NCBI GenBank assembly: GCA_038373865.1
Contig: JAXGGA010005166.1
Location: 1 to 64,000 of the forward strand
Reading direction: 5' to 3'
Source: Uloborus plumipes
Lineage: Eukaryota; Arthropoda; Arachnida; Araneae; Uloboridae
Length of the DNA stretch: 64,000 nt
Part shown: positions 21,464 to 32,170 of the stretch, piece by piece
Position numbering within the stretch: position 1 is the stretch's first letter
Layout: every line of letters begins with the position of its first letter
Position numbers and translations under genes: made by a program
The notes under the pieces: model-generated
What the model was told of the DNA's origin: nothing
The model's database searches: none
The model's input: only the letters and a program-made list of their open reading frames with translations

Positions 21464-22311
21464 TCTACTTATATTAAAAACTGAGTATCTTTCTAACTAT
21501 CTTTCTTTCTAACTATCTTTCTTTCTAACTATCTTTCTTTCTAACTATCTTTCTTTCTAACTATCTTTCTATGTCACGCTTCTTTCTCCTGAACGCCAAT
21601 GAACTGAAAGTCGAACCAGGTACCGATAGATAGGTAATTTTTCAAGCTTCATTAGTTTCAATTGATATAATTATACGATTTTAATTAGCGAAGATATCAA
21701 TTAATAAGTAGTCAAATTTAAAGCGATTAAGCCTAATAAATGATTAAATATGAAATCCATTCTTGCAAACCGTCGTTGCTATGAAACAGTATAATAACAA
21801 TGATAATGAGAATTTTGAATGAAGGCTTAACTAAATCAAACACGAAACTCATAAGCGGGCCACTTACGTAGAATTTTTATCGCTAGCTACTGGTAATATT
21901 TTGAAACATTTATTTGTTGAAGAGCCATCTACTTATATTAAAAACTGAGTATCTATGTCTGCTTTTTTCCTTTGAGCGAGCTGAACTTACTGAAACTTTC
22001 CTCACCATCTTGAAGGCGTGAAGCATCTCAATAATTCGAATGATTTTTTTATATAGGAAAAAAGTAAAGGCGTGAAGCGCCTGTAAGCGAGCCGCCTTGG
22101 CGGGGAGTAGTTTCTTTAAATTTTTTTCTCACTACTTTCAGGGCACGAAGTGCCCGTGCAACGCCGGGCCACGTGCGTGGTATGTCTTGAAATCGAATGA
22201 ACATTAAATTATATCAAATGATATAACTTCAGAATGAGGTAAAAGTTAGAGAGGGGGGAACTTATGCATCAACATGCCGCAGGAAGCTAATCTAGCTGCC
22301 CTGGCAGCTAG
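21464..22311 (+). mobile_element. Non-autonomous Helitron, unit 1 of a head-to-tail pair
   Basis: The unit is 848 bp, inserted after A (21463). It starts TCTACTTATATTAAAAACTG and ends with a hairpin (AGCTGCC..GGCAGCT) followed by CTAG. The last 200 bp carry the 'gggcacgaagtgcccgtgcaacgccgggcc' type of 3' region seen in arthropod Helitrons. A second 5' terminus of the same family lies inside at 21928, so the unit is itself composite (464 bp plus a 384-bp inner element). The next unit starts directly at 22312. Confidence 0.8.
21486..21570 (+). repeat. Short tandem repeat, 16-bp period
   Basis: Repeats of CTTTCTTTCTAACTAT near the 5' end of Helitron unit 1. A shorter version is present at 22333-22400 in unit 2, so repeat number differs between the two copies. 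Confidence 0.85.
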
Positions 22312-24026
22312 TCTACTTATATTAAAAATTGAGTATCTTTCTAACTATCTTTCTAACTATCTTTCTTTCTAACTATCTTTCTTTCTAACTATCTTTCTAT
22401 GTCACGCTTCTTTCTCCTGAACGCCAATGAACTGAAAGTCGAGCCAGGTACCGATAGATAGGTAATTTTTCAAGCTTCATTAGTTTCAATTCATATAATT
22501 ATACGATTTTAATTAGCGAAGATATCAATTAATAAGTAGTCAAATTTAAAGCGATTAAGCCTAATAAATGATTAAATATGAAAGCCATTGTTGCATTGCA
22601 AAACGTGGGTGCCATGAAACAGTAATAAAAATGATAATGCGAATTTTGAATGAAGGCTTAACTAAATCAAACACGAAACTCATAAGCGGGCGACTTACAT
22701 AGTATTTTTATCGCTAGCTACTTGTAATATTTTGAAACATTCATTTGTTGAAGAGCCATCTACTTATATTAAAAACTGAGCATCAATGTCTGCTTTTTCT
22801 CCTTTGAGCGAGCTGAACTTACTGAAACTTTCCTCACCATCTTGAAGGCGCGAAGCATCTCAATAATTCGAATGATTTTTTTTATATAGGAAAAAAGTAA
22901 AGGCGTGAAGTGCCTGTAAGCGAGCCGCCTTGGCGGGGAGTAGTTTCTTTAAATTTTTTTCTCACTACTTTCAGGGCACGAGGTGCCCGTGCAACGCCGG
23001 ACCACGTGCGTGGTATGTCTTGAAATCGAATGAACATTAAATTATATCAAATAATATAAATTCAGAATGAGGTAAAAGCAGTGGTCGGAAGTAGCGCGCT
23101 ACAAGTAGCGAAACTACTGTAGTAGCTACATTTTTTAGTAGTTTGTAGTGTAGCGCACTACTTTTTAAAAAAAGTAGAGTAGTGAGTAGCGCGATACAAA
23201 AAAATAGTAGTTTGTAGCGATTTCTGGAAACTACTTTTAAATTAAATAAGTAAATAAAAGAATGAAAAAAATTAAAAAAAAAGCGAAGGAAAAAAAAAAG
23301 GTTTAATTGACTCTGACTGGTGTAAAATTTGCACGAGTACAGCAGCGGACGCAAGGAGTAATCATAACCATATAAATATGAGCTGATCTTAGATACATCA
23401 TGTTGACAAAAAACATTCTATCTGTTTGATGTCATTGGTTTATTTGGCATCATAATTTTTATATTCCTTCAAATAATTTTCATGTTCCCAAATATTCCCT
23501 GGCAAGAAATTAAAAAAAAAATTGAAGGTTGAATTCTTTCAACTTTTGAATCCTTTCTTGTAGCGAATATTCGTAAAAATTGTAAAAAAAATGTAAAAGG
23601 AATAAATTTTAACAAAAAATAAATAAATAAATAAATAAATAAAAATAAATAAGGAACAAAAAGGAAAAGTAACAAATGAATTCAAAGACAATTCTTAGTT
23701 CTATCCCATATTCAAATGAGTTAATTTATTAATGTAAACCACTTTTAAATTTTTTTCGCTCAATCCTCAAAAGGTGTATGCTTTTTATTTATTTATTTTT
23801 TAAAAAGTAGCGAAGTAGCGACTACAATTCAAAAGTAGTTTGTAGTCGCTACATTTTGAAAAAAGTAGTTGTAGCTGTAGTTAACTACATTTATAACAAA
23901 GTAGTTGTAGTTGTAGTTCGCTACAAAATAAATGTAGTTTTTCCAACCACTGGGTAAAAGTTAGAGAGGGGGGACGTTATGCATCAACATGCCGCAGGAA
24001 GCTAATCTAGCTGCCCTGGCAGCTAG
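22312..24026 (+). mobile_element. Non-autonomous Helitron, unit 2, with a hAT-like insertion
   Basis: It starts TCTACTTATATTAAAAATTG immediately after the CTAG of unit 1 and ends with the same hairpin plus CTAG at 24023-24026, followed by T. With the 882 bp of hAT insertion and target duplication removed it is about 833 bp and closely matches unit 1. The same internal second 5' terminus is present (22759). Confidence 0.8.
23079..23952. mobile_element. hAT-like non-autonomous element
   Basis: The 874-bp element has GGTAAAAG on both sides (23071-23078 and 23953-23960), an 8-bp target duplication. It has short inverted ends CAGTGGTCGGAA / CAGTGGTTGGAA. Helitron unit 1 preserves the empty site (gaggtaaaagttagag at about 22235-22250). 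Both ends are rich in 'gtagc(g)...ctac' self-complementary repeats. No transposase ORF is present. Confidence 0.88.
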
Positions 24027-24434
24027 TTGTTATTAAAATGTAACTTAAATTTTGGCTGACTATTTTAAAATGAACATAATATTGTATAATTGTGATTTGA
24101 ATTCTGCTCAGCTTCTGGTTCAGGATCGGGTCAATTTTGAAAAGCGAGGGGTCAAAGTGCAATTTTCGTATGAAAACAGGATATTTAGCAATTTTTTTCG
24201 AAATGTAAGTCCCAAAAAGACATTGTTGACTATATTTGGTAGTTCAAGGGAGGGATCATGACCCCATACCCCCCCCCCCCTCTGGATCCGCACCTGTTAA
24301 AACGAAACTAAAAAACCAAAGCAAAGTAAAAAGTCATGATCTCAAAAGAATTGAAAAGAAAAATTGCAAAGGATATATGAACTGAGATGTTTGTGAATAA
24401 AATACTTTTGTGCACAAATCTAAAGTATCAATAC

Positions 24435-24624
24435 AACGTTAAAAAAACACAAATACGCAGGGAAACTGTAGACACGTGTTTCGGCGTTGCAAGGAACGCC
24501 TTTGTCAAAACAAAAAAATTGTGAGCTTATGGATGCACAATTTTTTTGCATTGATAAAGCCGTTCCTTGTAACGCCGAAACACGTGTCTGCAGTTTCCCT
24601 GTGTATTTGTACTTTTTTAACGTT
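24435..24624. repeat. Foldback of about 95-bp arms
   Basis: The left arm starts AACGTTAAAAAAACACAAAT and includes GACACGTGTTTCGGCGTT. The right arm is the reverse complement with a few changes, ending at 24624. The arms meet almost without a loop around 24530. No target duplication is evident. Confidence 0.7.
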
Positions 24625-26118
24625 GTTTTTATACTTTATAAGATGTTTGTGTGAGGAGTTAGGAGGGATTCATCTGTTAGGAGTTAAGCTTTTAAAGTAT
24701 TCATTTAAATATGAGCTTGTTCTCATTCATTTAAATATGAGCTCTTCAACATTCTGTTTACATTCAGTAAGTCAAAACAGTGTTAAAAAATAAAATATGT
24801 AAATTAATAGGACGAGGATTTGAGGGGGGAGTCTGCTTTTTAGTCCTTGGCGATGATTTAAAAGTCAAGATGTAGGTGTCAAGATGATTTTATTAATGGA
24901 TTTTCTTAATGTTTCTTTAAAAAAAAATTAATAAAGTAATAAAAATCATTTTTTGAAGAAAATAATTCAATGTTCTATGTTATTTTTATTCTTCATTTCC
25001 ACAATTAATATAATTCTATAATATTTTCAAATTATTTTATAATTTGATTTCTCTTATAATTTTTTTCTACTTATGGGTTAGTACAATCGAAACTTCGCAA
25101 CAGGCTTGGAAACGACAAAGCAACCAAACTTGTTTTCATTTACAAATCACTGAATTTATCTCCTGAATAGAGAAATAGTTTTAAAATTTTCAGGAAAAAT
25201 AAAATTATTGTGATTATCCCGTAGTCTAGTTCATATCTCTCTAACAATTCTGTAGTTGAAGGAGTAAAATATCCAAATTAACATGAAGTATTCTTTATGC
25301 GATTTTGGTAATTAAAACAAGGAAAAATCCGTAAATTGCAATTAAATACATATTTTCTACTAATTTATTAATTACTCTTATTTACATTTTTAGTTTTATG
25401 TATTTTTCAATTTATACATAAAAGAAGAATCGGATTTATACATCTAACTTGAACAATTTAATTTGTTAGTATCAAACGTACTTTATTAATCTTAAACTAA
25501 AAAAAAATCTATTTAAATAAAACACACCTGATTTAAAGAAAAATCCGATTTTTTTATTTAAAAAAAAAATCGTGATTTCTATCAACCCTGTTCCAATGCG
25601 ATGAGATAGCGTACGAAATTTTTAAAAGTTAATTTCCAACTCTGTGTACAGCAAAAAAGAAAAAAATTGAAAGTAGGAAATGTTTTAACAGTATTTTGAA
25701 AGATCTTTATTCAAAAAACTATGTTCCTTGCATACCTGGTTAGTAATTCCGCTTTATTACCACTTGCTTTAGCTCTGAAAACTTTTAATTTGACTTTTAA
25801 CGAGGAAACAGTCTCCTTTTCGTCAACCATACCTTTTTTAAGCTTTAAAATGTATAACGCTTGAGAAAGAGCAATTCCTATAATTTATTAGTGTATCGCG
25901 TAATGAAAAAGCACTAGGCTCGAACTACCGGAAGGACACAATCCCAGTTGTACGTGCCGCGCTCCCTGGCGGCAAAGTTTGTCCCAAGCATGCCCTATTG
26001 CTTTCTCAGGATTTTTAGATTCATCTGTTCCAATAATCGCTAACGAGACTAAATAAAAAGATAATTGATTTTGGCAACAGTTAGAGAACAGAAAATGTTT
26101 ATATAGTCAAAAAATTTC
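24625..26118. other. No gene seen
   Basis: Strongly AT-rich with A and T runs and no recognisable coding sequence. 25915-26010 is locally GC-richer (…ccgcgctccctggcggc…), of unknown nature. Confidence 0.4.
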
Positions 26119-26121
26119 TAA

Positions 26122-27558
26122 CACCGGTATTCTCCACGCCGTTTTAACCGACGCTTAAGTTTTAAGCGAGGTTTAACACGAGGCTGCAAAAAAAAGCGTA
26201 TTCTCCAGTCCGGCTTAGCGAAAAGATGCGTCACAACACGCTCTTTTTTGAGCTTCGCTTGTGACCCCGACTTCGGCGGTTTAAGCGTGGGTCAAGCGTA
26301 GATTTCCTTCCCATCATCCTTTTCTCGCAAACAAACATGGACGCCAGTCGTTTGGATCGTGTAGAACATTTTGAGTTGGACTTATTTGAGGAATAAAACA
26401 AGAAATGAAAAATAATTCGCTAACTAATTTAAAAAAAGCCATTAAAATGCAGAATAAACCAGCAAATAAAACAAGCTGCAAAATAACGTAAAAATTTGAT
26501 CCGTCAAGTAAACATACAGAAATAAAATTGAATGCCAAGTTGTAAAATAGTCACCAACAAATTAACTTTTAATATTGTCTTTATTTATTATCCGAACAGT
26601 TTTCTTTCGCAAGGGAGATAACACAAGGGTTGCCGTAAATCTTAGATGGCCCGATTCTCGCCAAGCGAAAATTTTACTGGTCAGAAGATAATGTGACGTA
26701 AAATTAAGCTTGTAATTATTTTTTCTTAAAAATACGAAATATTATGTTTTAATTGATTGTTTATGACTTGGAATTTTCCCAGCAAAAGTGCGGTGGACAG
26801 TATAATTACTATGCTCAGCCCCTTAATGCTAGACACCACAGAGTGCAACCACTCAATTATGCGTTTATATTTTTCGTAACTTGTTAGGCTCAATAATAGT
26901 ACTTCTATTTCGATAGCTGTAAAGTTGCTCTTTTGAGTCATCGTATTATTTATTTTACGAAAGATTCAAATAGAAGAGGAAAGATATAGAAGCACGCTTC
27001 GCATAAAATGAGATAAACAAATAAAATCAAGCGGTTAAGGATGCAGTTAACAAATAGAAAATGTCACGTGAGTCATTATAGCCAATGGCGATTGTCGTTT
27101 CATTTCGACTTCAACTAATACTCCGCTCTCTTAAGCGGCTCTTAAAACGACTTGGGCAGGGATTCAAGTGAAACAGGTTATCGCAAATTACAATCGCTAC
27201 TCGAAATGAATTACATTAGAACGTTTCTTGATAAAAACATCGTGACGTCAGAGTGACGTTTGCCTATGAAAAACGAGCTAGATAAAACGTCACAGCCTAC
27301 TTGGCGAATAAGAGGAGATCGCTGAGTGCTTGTGAGCTCTTATTGGCTCCACCCGTAGTGACGTCATGCCAAGTTAAGTTGATGATAATGTAATTCACTT
27401 CCAGTAGCTATTGCAATTCGAAGCGATCGCAGTGCTGTTTCACTTGAATCCCTGCCTTGGAGAATACGCAAAACGTTTAATACGAGTTTTAGCTTAAAAC
27501 TCGATTTGGATAGTCCGAGTGTTATCTCTGCGGTGAGATGGCATTGAGAATACGGCCG
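26122..27558. mobile_element. PIF/Harbinger-like decayed element with subterminal repeats
   Basis: The ends CACCGGTATTCTCCACGCC (left) and the reverse complement CGGCCGTATTCTCAATGCC (right) are flanked by TAA on both sides (26119-26121 and 27559-27561), the usual 3-bp Harbinger duplication. The motif GCGTATTCTCCA recurs just inside both ends (about 26200 and 27470). At 26338 a short frame reads MDASRLDRVEHFELDLFEE before a stop, which could be the N-terminus of a Harbinger transposase or its partner. A 302-bp MITE is nested at 27155-27456. Superfamily assignment rests on TSD size and is tentative. Confidence 0.6.
27155..27456. repeat. Nested MITE with long imperfect TIRs
   Basis: The 302-bp element has perfect 22-bp ends beginning GGCAGGGATTCAAGTGAAAC. 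Similarity between arms continues imperfectly to about 65 bp (…TGAATTACATTA). TTG flanks both sides (27152-27154 and 27457-27459), a 3-bp duplication. The interior has a TGACGTCA-type site (about 27359) and GTGACGT repeats. Confidence 0.8.
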
Positions 27559-27673
27559 TAAGTTAGGTACATAAGATGTTTTCACCAATGTAGTCACAAG
27601 GATATAAACTAATGATGGAACTTATTTTATGTGTAACATCTTAAACTAGGATTCATCCGCTGATTTTAATTGG

Positions 27674-27838
27674 GGATGAATCCTAGTTTAAGGTCCGGCG
27701 ATAAATTATTAAATCTGGCAACCACAGAATTATCATTGGATGATTGGATTGTTTGGCGATTTTAAGCTATATTATTGCAACCTTAAGCTACAGTCTGAAA
27801 AAAATCGCCAAACCCGGACCCTAAAGTAGGATTTTACC
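27674..27838. repeat. MITE of the GGTAGAATCC family, copy 3
   Basis: The 165-bp element, inverted relative to copies 1 and 2, is flanked by TTAATTGG on both sides (27666-27673 and 27839-27846). It has ends GGATGAATCCTAGTTTAAGG and GGACCCTAAAGTAGGATTTT. A lone terminus of the same family (cttaaactaggattcatcc) lies 17 bp upstream at about 27640-27658. Confidence 0.85.
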
Positions 27839-27943
27839 TTAATTGGATGCTAATTAGCAAGAAATGGTCAGAAAGGAGTGGGAAGAGTCTCATTTTAAAG
27901 AGAGGGTCCTGAAGTTTTGTTATCTCATAGTTTAGTTGTCGCC

Positions 27944-28593
27944 ATGCGTTGGACAAAGGAGCAACGAGCGTTCGCCGCCTAATCTTACTTTTCAAATAAT
28001 CTTTCGGTGGTCGCCACTCAACGTGCCTTCCGAACTTGGTTCAAAATTCAGCCCGTTGTTCCCATTCCTGGCTGGAAATCGACTGTTTTGTGCGAGAAAA
28101 CATTCAGGGAAAGTGAGCGTGTGGCAAACAGAGGCCCAGGAGGTCAACGGATTTCCAGAACCCTAGAAAACGTCCAAAAAGTGAGGGAGTCGTCTTTGCG
28201 CTCTCCCAGGCGTTCGGCGCGTAAACACACTGCTGCTTTGGGGATTTTTGATTGGACACTGAGATGAATTCTTCACAACGAACTCCAGTTTCATCCCTAC
28301 AAACTTGCTGTGGTTCACCAGTTGAGTGATAACGTCTCTTTGAAAGGTGACGTACCGTGGCCGGTCCGCTCTTCCGATTTGACACTCTGTGACTTTTTTA
28401 TGGGGGTATCTCAAATCGATTGTTTACAACGACAAGCCCCGGACCGTGCAACGCCTGGAGAACAACATCCGGCTTGCTATCACCAACATCCCATCAGTCG
28501 ATATGCTCGAAAGAGTGCAACAAATCTAGGGTACATGAGTGCATCATTAACAGGGGCCGTCATTCTTCCCGATGTAGTTTTTAAATCTAACTA
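27944..28593 (+). pseudogene. Gutted mariner-family transposase (DUF4817 N-terminal type)
   Basis: Frames joined by eye show an N-terminal part (MRWTKEQRAFAA, a stop, then NLSVVATQRAFRTWFKIQPV, GWKSTVL, RSPRRSARKHTAALGI). This is the paired-like N-terminal domain annotated as DUF4817 in many arthropod mariner-like proteins. At about 28340 it jumps to the C-terminal signature PWPVRSSDLTLCDFF, which carries the last catalytic Asp, and ends near GAVILPDVVFKSN. The middle, with the first two catalytic Asp, is missing, and frameshifts occur. It therefore cannot encode an active enzyme. Confidence 0.8.
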
Positions 28594-28595
28594 AT

Positions 28596-29625
28596 ATAAA
28601 AATTCAGAATGGGTACCATATCTTATAAAAAGTAGTAAACTGATACATGAAGTACTTTTCCCTTAGTTGACTTTTCAAGTCTGCAAGTTTCTCCGCCGTA
28701 CCCTGTACTAAGCTTATAACATTTCCGATTTACCTAAGCATTATTTGTAGCTTGCATTTGTATTTAAGGTGTGTAATATAGTTTTTTAGTTTGTCCAGTC
28801 AGAAAAAATTGCCATTGTTTACAGAAGTAGCCATTGTGTGTATAGATATGCACTTTAATGTTGAAAAATTCATGAACGAGTGTCACTAAAACACCATACC
28901 CGGCAGAAACCCGAGCAGGGCCGGGTACCCGGCTAGTAAACTCTAATAAATGATAGTTAAAATTTAAAAGACAGTAAAGCTATCATTTACATTTCACCAA
29001 TTAAGCTTAGATCATGACATTTTTAATACCAGGTTTAAGTTAAGCCCCAATGTGAAACATTAATACCACAATACAGAAAGCATTTCAATGAGGTTTTTAT
29101 ATGAATTCTCACTGAGAGGGGATTCTCTGTAAACCTTTGGTTCCCCATACAGAAGCTGTCTGGGCATACCATTTTGACATATTCGTTTGAATGAATGAAG
29201 TGAAAAGGGGCGCCCCTAAGACATATTCGATTAATTATAGAACTATTGCTCAGGAAATGAATCTGTTACTTTGGTTTTCTGAAAAATCATGACCGGAGAC
29301 AGTCCCTTACCGTAGTGCTGGGCAGGGGATAGTGTATTTTTCACTTAATTGCATAATATTTGCAAAATATTTTGTTACGAAACTACCGATAAATTTAGAC
29401 ACAAACCATAACATAGAAATAAACATGTTTGACAATTAAGATAACACAATAAATCACTTACCAGAGGGCTGTTTTCGCAATGACCAAGATTCGTACTTCC
29501 ATCCAAAATATGCCTCTGACAACATACAAAAAAAGCGTTCCGCAGCAGTTCTCAGCAATTTCGGTAAACTTCGCGCTGATTCTGCTTCACTTCACATCAA
29601 ACAAGATTTGTAAATGCGTAACAGA
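28596..29625. other. No gene seen
   Basis: AT-rich non-coding DNA. 'gtttctccgccgtaccctgta' at 28687-28707 resembles the terminal inverted repeat of the mariner-type element just upstream, so the 3' end of that element may be near 28707. Confidence 0.35.
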
Positions 29626-30010
29626 TTTTTACTTCCTTTTACGTAGTAAAGGAAGTATTGTGATCGCGAAAAAAAAATCACTCAAATTTGAGTCTAAATT
29701 TTGATTTTGCTCACCCCAGAATGAATGTTCCGTAGTTTTTTCGACCAATCAGCACATGCATATGTACCTACCAACACATAAGCAGCCGAAAAATACTTTT
29801 CAACCACCCCCGAGTTAATTACGACGAGTTTTCTCGTGACGTCTGTATGTACGTATGTGCGGATGTATGTATGTATGTGGGTCACATAGCTCAAAAACTA
29901 TATGCCGTAGAAGCTTCTAGCTTGGTATGTAGGCTCTGAGGATGGTCTAGTCGTGCATCTCCCTTGTGGTTGCATTTGAATGTTCCCAAGGGGGAGTTTT
30001 ACCCCTTTTT

Positions 30011-31234
30011 ACTTTCTTCTATATCTAATATATAGAAGAAAGTATTGGTTTCGTGAAAATTTTCGAATGTCGAATTTTGACGGATTTGCACGTTTTGAGG
30101 TGCGCTGAGTCCATTTCGACCATTTTTGGAAAATGTCTGTCTGTGTGTGTGTGTGTGTGTCTGTGTGTGAGTCTGTATGTGTGTGACCAGTTTTTGTGGC
30201 CGCGCTAGAGCAAAAACTACTGCATGAAATCGAACAAAAAGTTTTGCACATATGTACCACCATGTGAACTGGTGCACCTGACTTTTTTTTAGCGAATTCC
30301 TCCAAGGGGGGAGGAGCAATCGCACGTGATCTGCGCGGGGGTGATTGCTATATCTCAGAAAGTAACCGGCGGAATTAAACGAAAATTAGTCCATAGGTAG
30401 ACCCTACTGAGTACAGGTGCTGATTCAATTTGTTTGTCAATATCTTGAAGGGGAGTGGAGCAATCGCACGTGTTCTGCGCGAGGGTGATTGCTATATCTC
30501 AGGAAGTAACCGGCCGAATCAAACGAAAATTGGTCCATAGGTAGACCCTACCGAGTACAGAAGTTGATTTAATTTGTTTGTCAATATCTCGAAGGGGGGT
30601 GGAGCAATCGCACGTGTTCTGCGCGGGGGTGACTGCTATATCTAAGGAAGTAACCGGCGGAATCAAACGAAAATTGGTCCATAGGTAGACCCTATTGAGT
30701 ACAGGTGCTGATTCAATTTGTGTGTCAATATCTCAAAGGGGGGTGGAGCAATCAAAAGTGCTTATTTTGTCATTGCACCTACTGTATCTCGGGAAATATT
30801 GCTGCGATTTGAATGAAATTTGGAATAACACTAACCCAATATGGAAACAAGCATCGAATAAATTTTGGCACCAATCGCCCCAGGGGGAGGGTGGGGTGAT
30901 TTTTGCGCTTAGTCAACAATGCAAAAAATTAATTCATTAAAAAATCGCTTTCACGCTATTTAATTATCAAAACAGCTGAAAACTTTCAATGATTTGAAAT
31001 TTTTAACTGTTGCCAATTTCTTTTGACTAACAAATAAAATGTTTGCAATTAATCTAAACAAGGCTTTTGTAATGATTTCCAATTTCGCTCATTGATTCTG
31101 CATTTGCAGGGTTATTACGATAATTGGGAAATTGGTGCTGTTTCCAATTAGTCGGGCGAGTACGTATTTTATTTTGTAACTGGAATTCATAAGATAGATA
31201 TAGAAGAAAGTTTCGTGACGGCCACGACAGCTAG
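30011..31234 (+). mobile_element. Second Helentron-like element with a tandem-repeat core
   Basis: The 1,224-bp element was inserted in a T run of the host repeat. It starts ACTTTCTTCTATATCTAATA with hairpin partner TAGAAGAAAGTATTGG, and ends with TAGAAGAAAGTTTCGTGACG then …GACAGCTAG. The 5' stem motif again recurs near the 3' end. Insertion between Ts and a CTAG end fit the Helitron/Helentron mechanism. A TG-rich microsatellite (30137-30185) and a 144-bp array lie inside. No Rep/helicase ORF is present. Confidence 0.6.
30314..30760 (+). repeat. Tandem array, 144-bp period, three units plus a partial fourth
   Basis: GAGCAATCGCACGTG starts at 30314, 30458 and 30602, and GAGCAATC at 30746, each exactly 144 bp apart. 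Units share 'tgattgctatatctcaggaag', 'ccataggtagaccct' and 'gtcaatatctcgaagg'. The fourth unit diverges after a few bases. No long ORF runs through it even though the period is a multiple of three. Confidence 0.92.
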
Positions 31235-31903
31235 TTTTAGGTAAATCAGTGTTAATTTCAATGCAGACTCAAGTGATATGAATTGGCGCGACCACTTGGC
31301 AATATGTCGCCACGCTTTTGGTCGCCAAGTGTTTGGCGCCAACTTGGCGACATATCGCCAAGTTGGCGACAAATTTGGCAAAAAAAAAATATTTTTTGAA
31401 TTTGGGTTCAACTTGGCGCTATTGGCGACATTTTGCGAAAAATTCACTGAATGATATTAAAATCAGCAATATTTAGAAAATTAACCATTGTAAAATATAT
31501 TTTTGCATTGTTTCGTGGCAGATTAGGGGAGTAAATATTTGAATTGTTACCTTGCTCACTCCAAGCACTTTTTTTAACATTTAAGGCAACTACTAAGAAA
31601 TTTACACGTAAAAGGAAGAAGTGTGGGGTCCATACCAGATTTTTTCTATTACAGCTTTGAATTTTTAGTAAAAGACTGTTTCAAACAACTCTGGATAGAA
31701 CTTAAATGACAATATGTTTTTACATAAACTTTCTAAAATTTAATAGTTTCATTATTGATATTAATTGCCAAATTTATGTAGTATTAAAAGGTTTTTTTTA
31801 AATATAACATCTAAGTGCTAATAATAGGAATGGGATAGCCAGGGGACTGTTTTTAGGGCTTCGATATTTTCCAGAAAAAAAAATATGTTATTGCTCCAAA
31901 TGC

Positions 31904-32170
31904 GATTGAAGGGGCAAATGGATGAAGGTGATATGTGACATTTGAATTTCGCTGATTTACAAATTCAAATTAGTGTGCGTTCAAGTGTGTTAACTCACAA
32001 GCACAATTGAAGGGGCGAGTGAATAAAGGTGATATGTGACAATTTTTTAAATTTCTAGAAAAAGCTTTCAAAGAAAAAAAAATTACCTTATCACCTTCAT
32101 CCATGGTAAAAAGTATGTTTTTCCAAAATTGTCACACATCATCTTTATCCACTTATCCCTTCAATTGTGC
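31904..32170. repeat. Foldback with doubled arms (ATTGAAGGGG family)
   Basis: Two left motifs (31904-31940 and 32003-32047, both ATTGAAGGGGC...GATATGTGACA) face two right motifs (32081-32104 CTTATCACCTTCATCCATGG and 32125-32170 AAAATTGTCACACATC…CCCTTCAATTGTGC). It is the same family as 122-388. Confidence 0.65.

Larger units (their letters stand above)
29626..31638 (+). mobile_element. Helentron-like element, copy 1, interrupted
   Basis: It starts with the hairpin TTACTTCCTTT...AAAGGAAGTATTGTG and ends with AAAAGGAAGAAGTGTGGGGT then CCATACCAG. The end therefore repeats the 5' stem sequence as a subterminal motif, as in Helentron/HINE elements. Its middle matches copy 2 (40040-40815) closely. 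A different element (30011-31234) is inserted in its CCCCTTTTT tract; copy 2 shows the empty site. A 'gtatgtacgtatgtgcgg' microsatellite follows the 5' quarter. Confidence 0.65.

Noticed and set aside
29999..30325. About 100-codon minus-strand ORFs with His/Thr repeats
   Set aside because: They translate a TG microsatellite and repeat DNA inside the Helentron-like elements.
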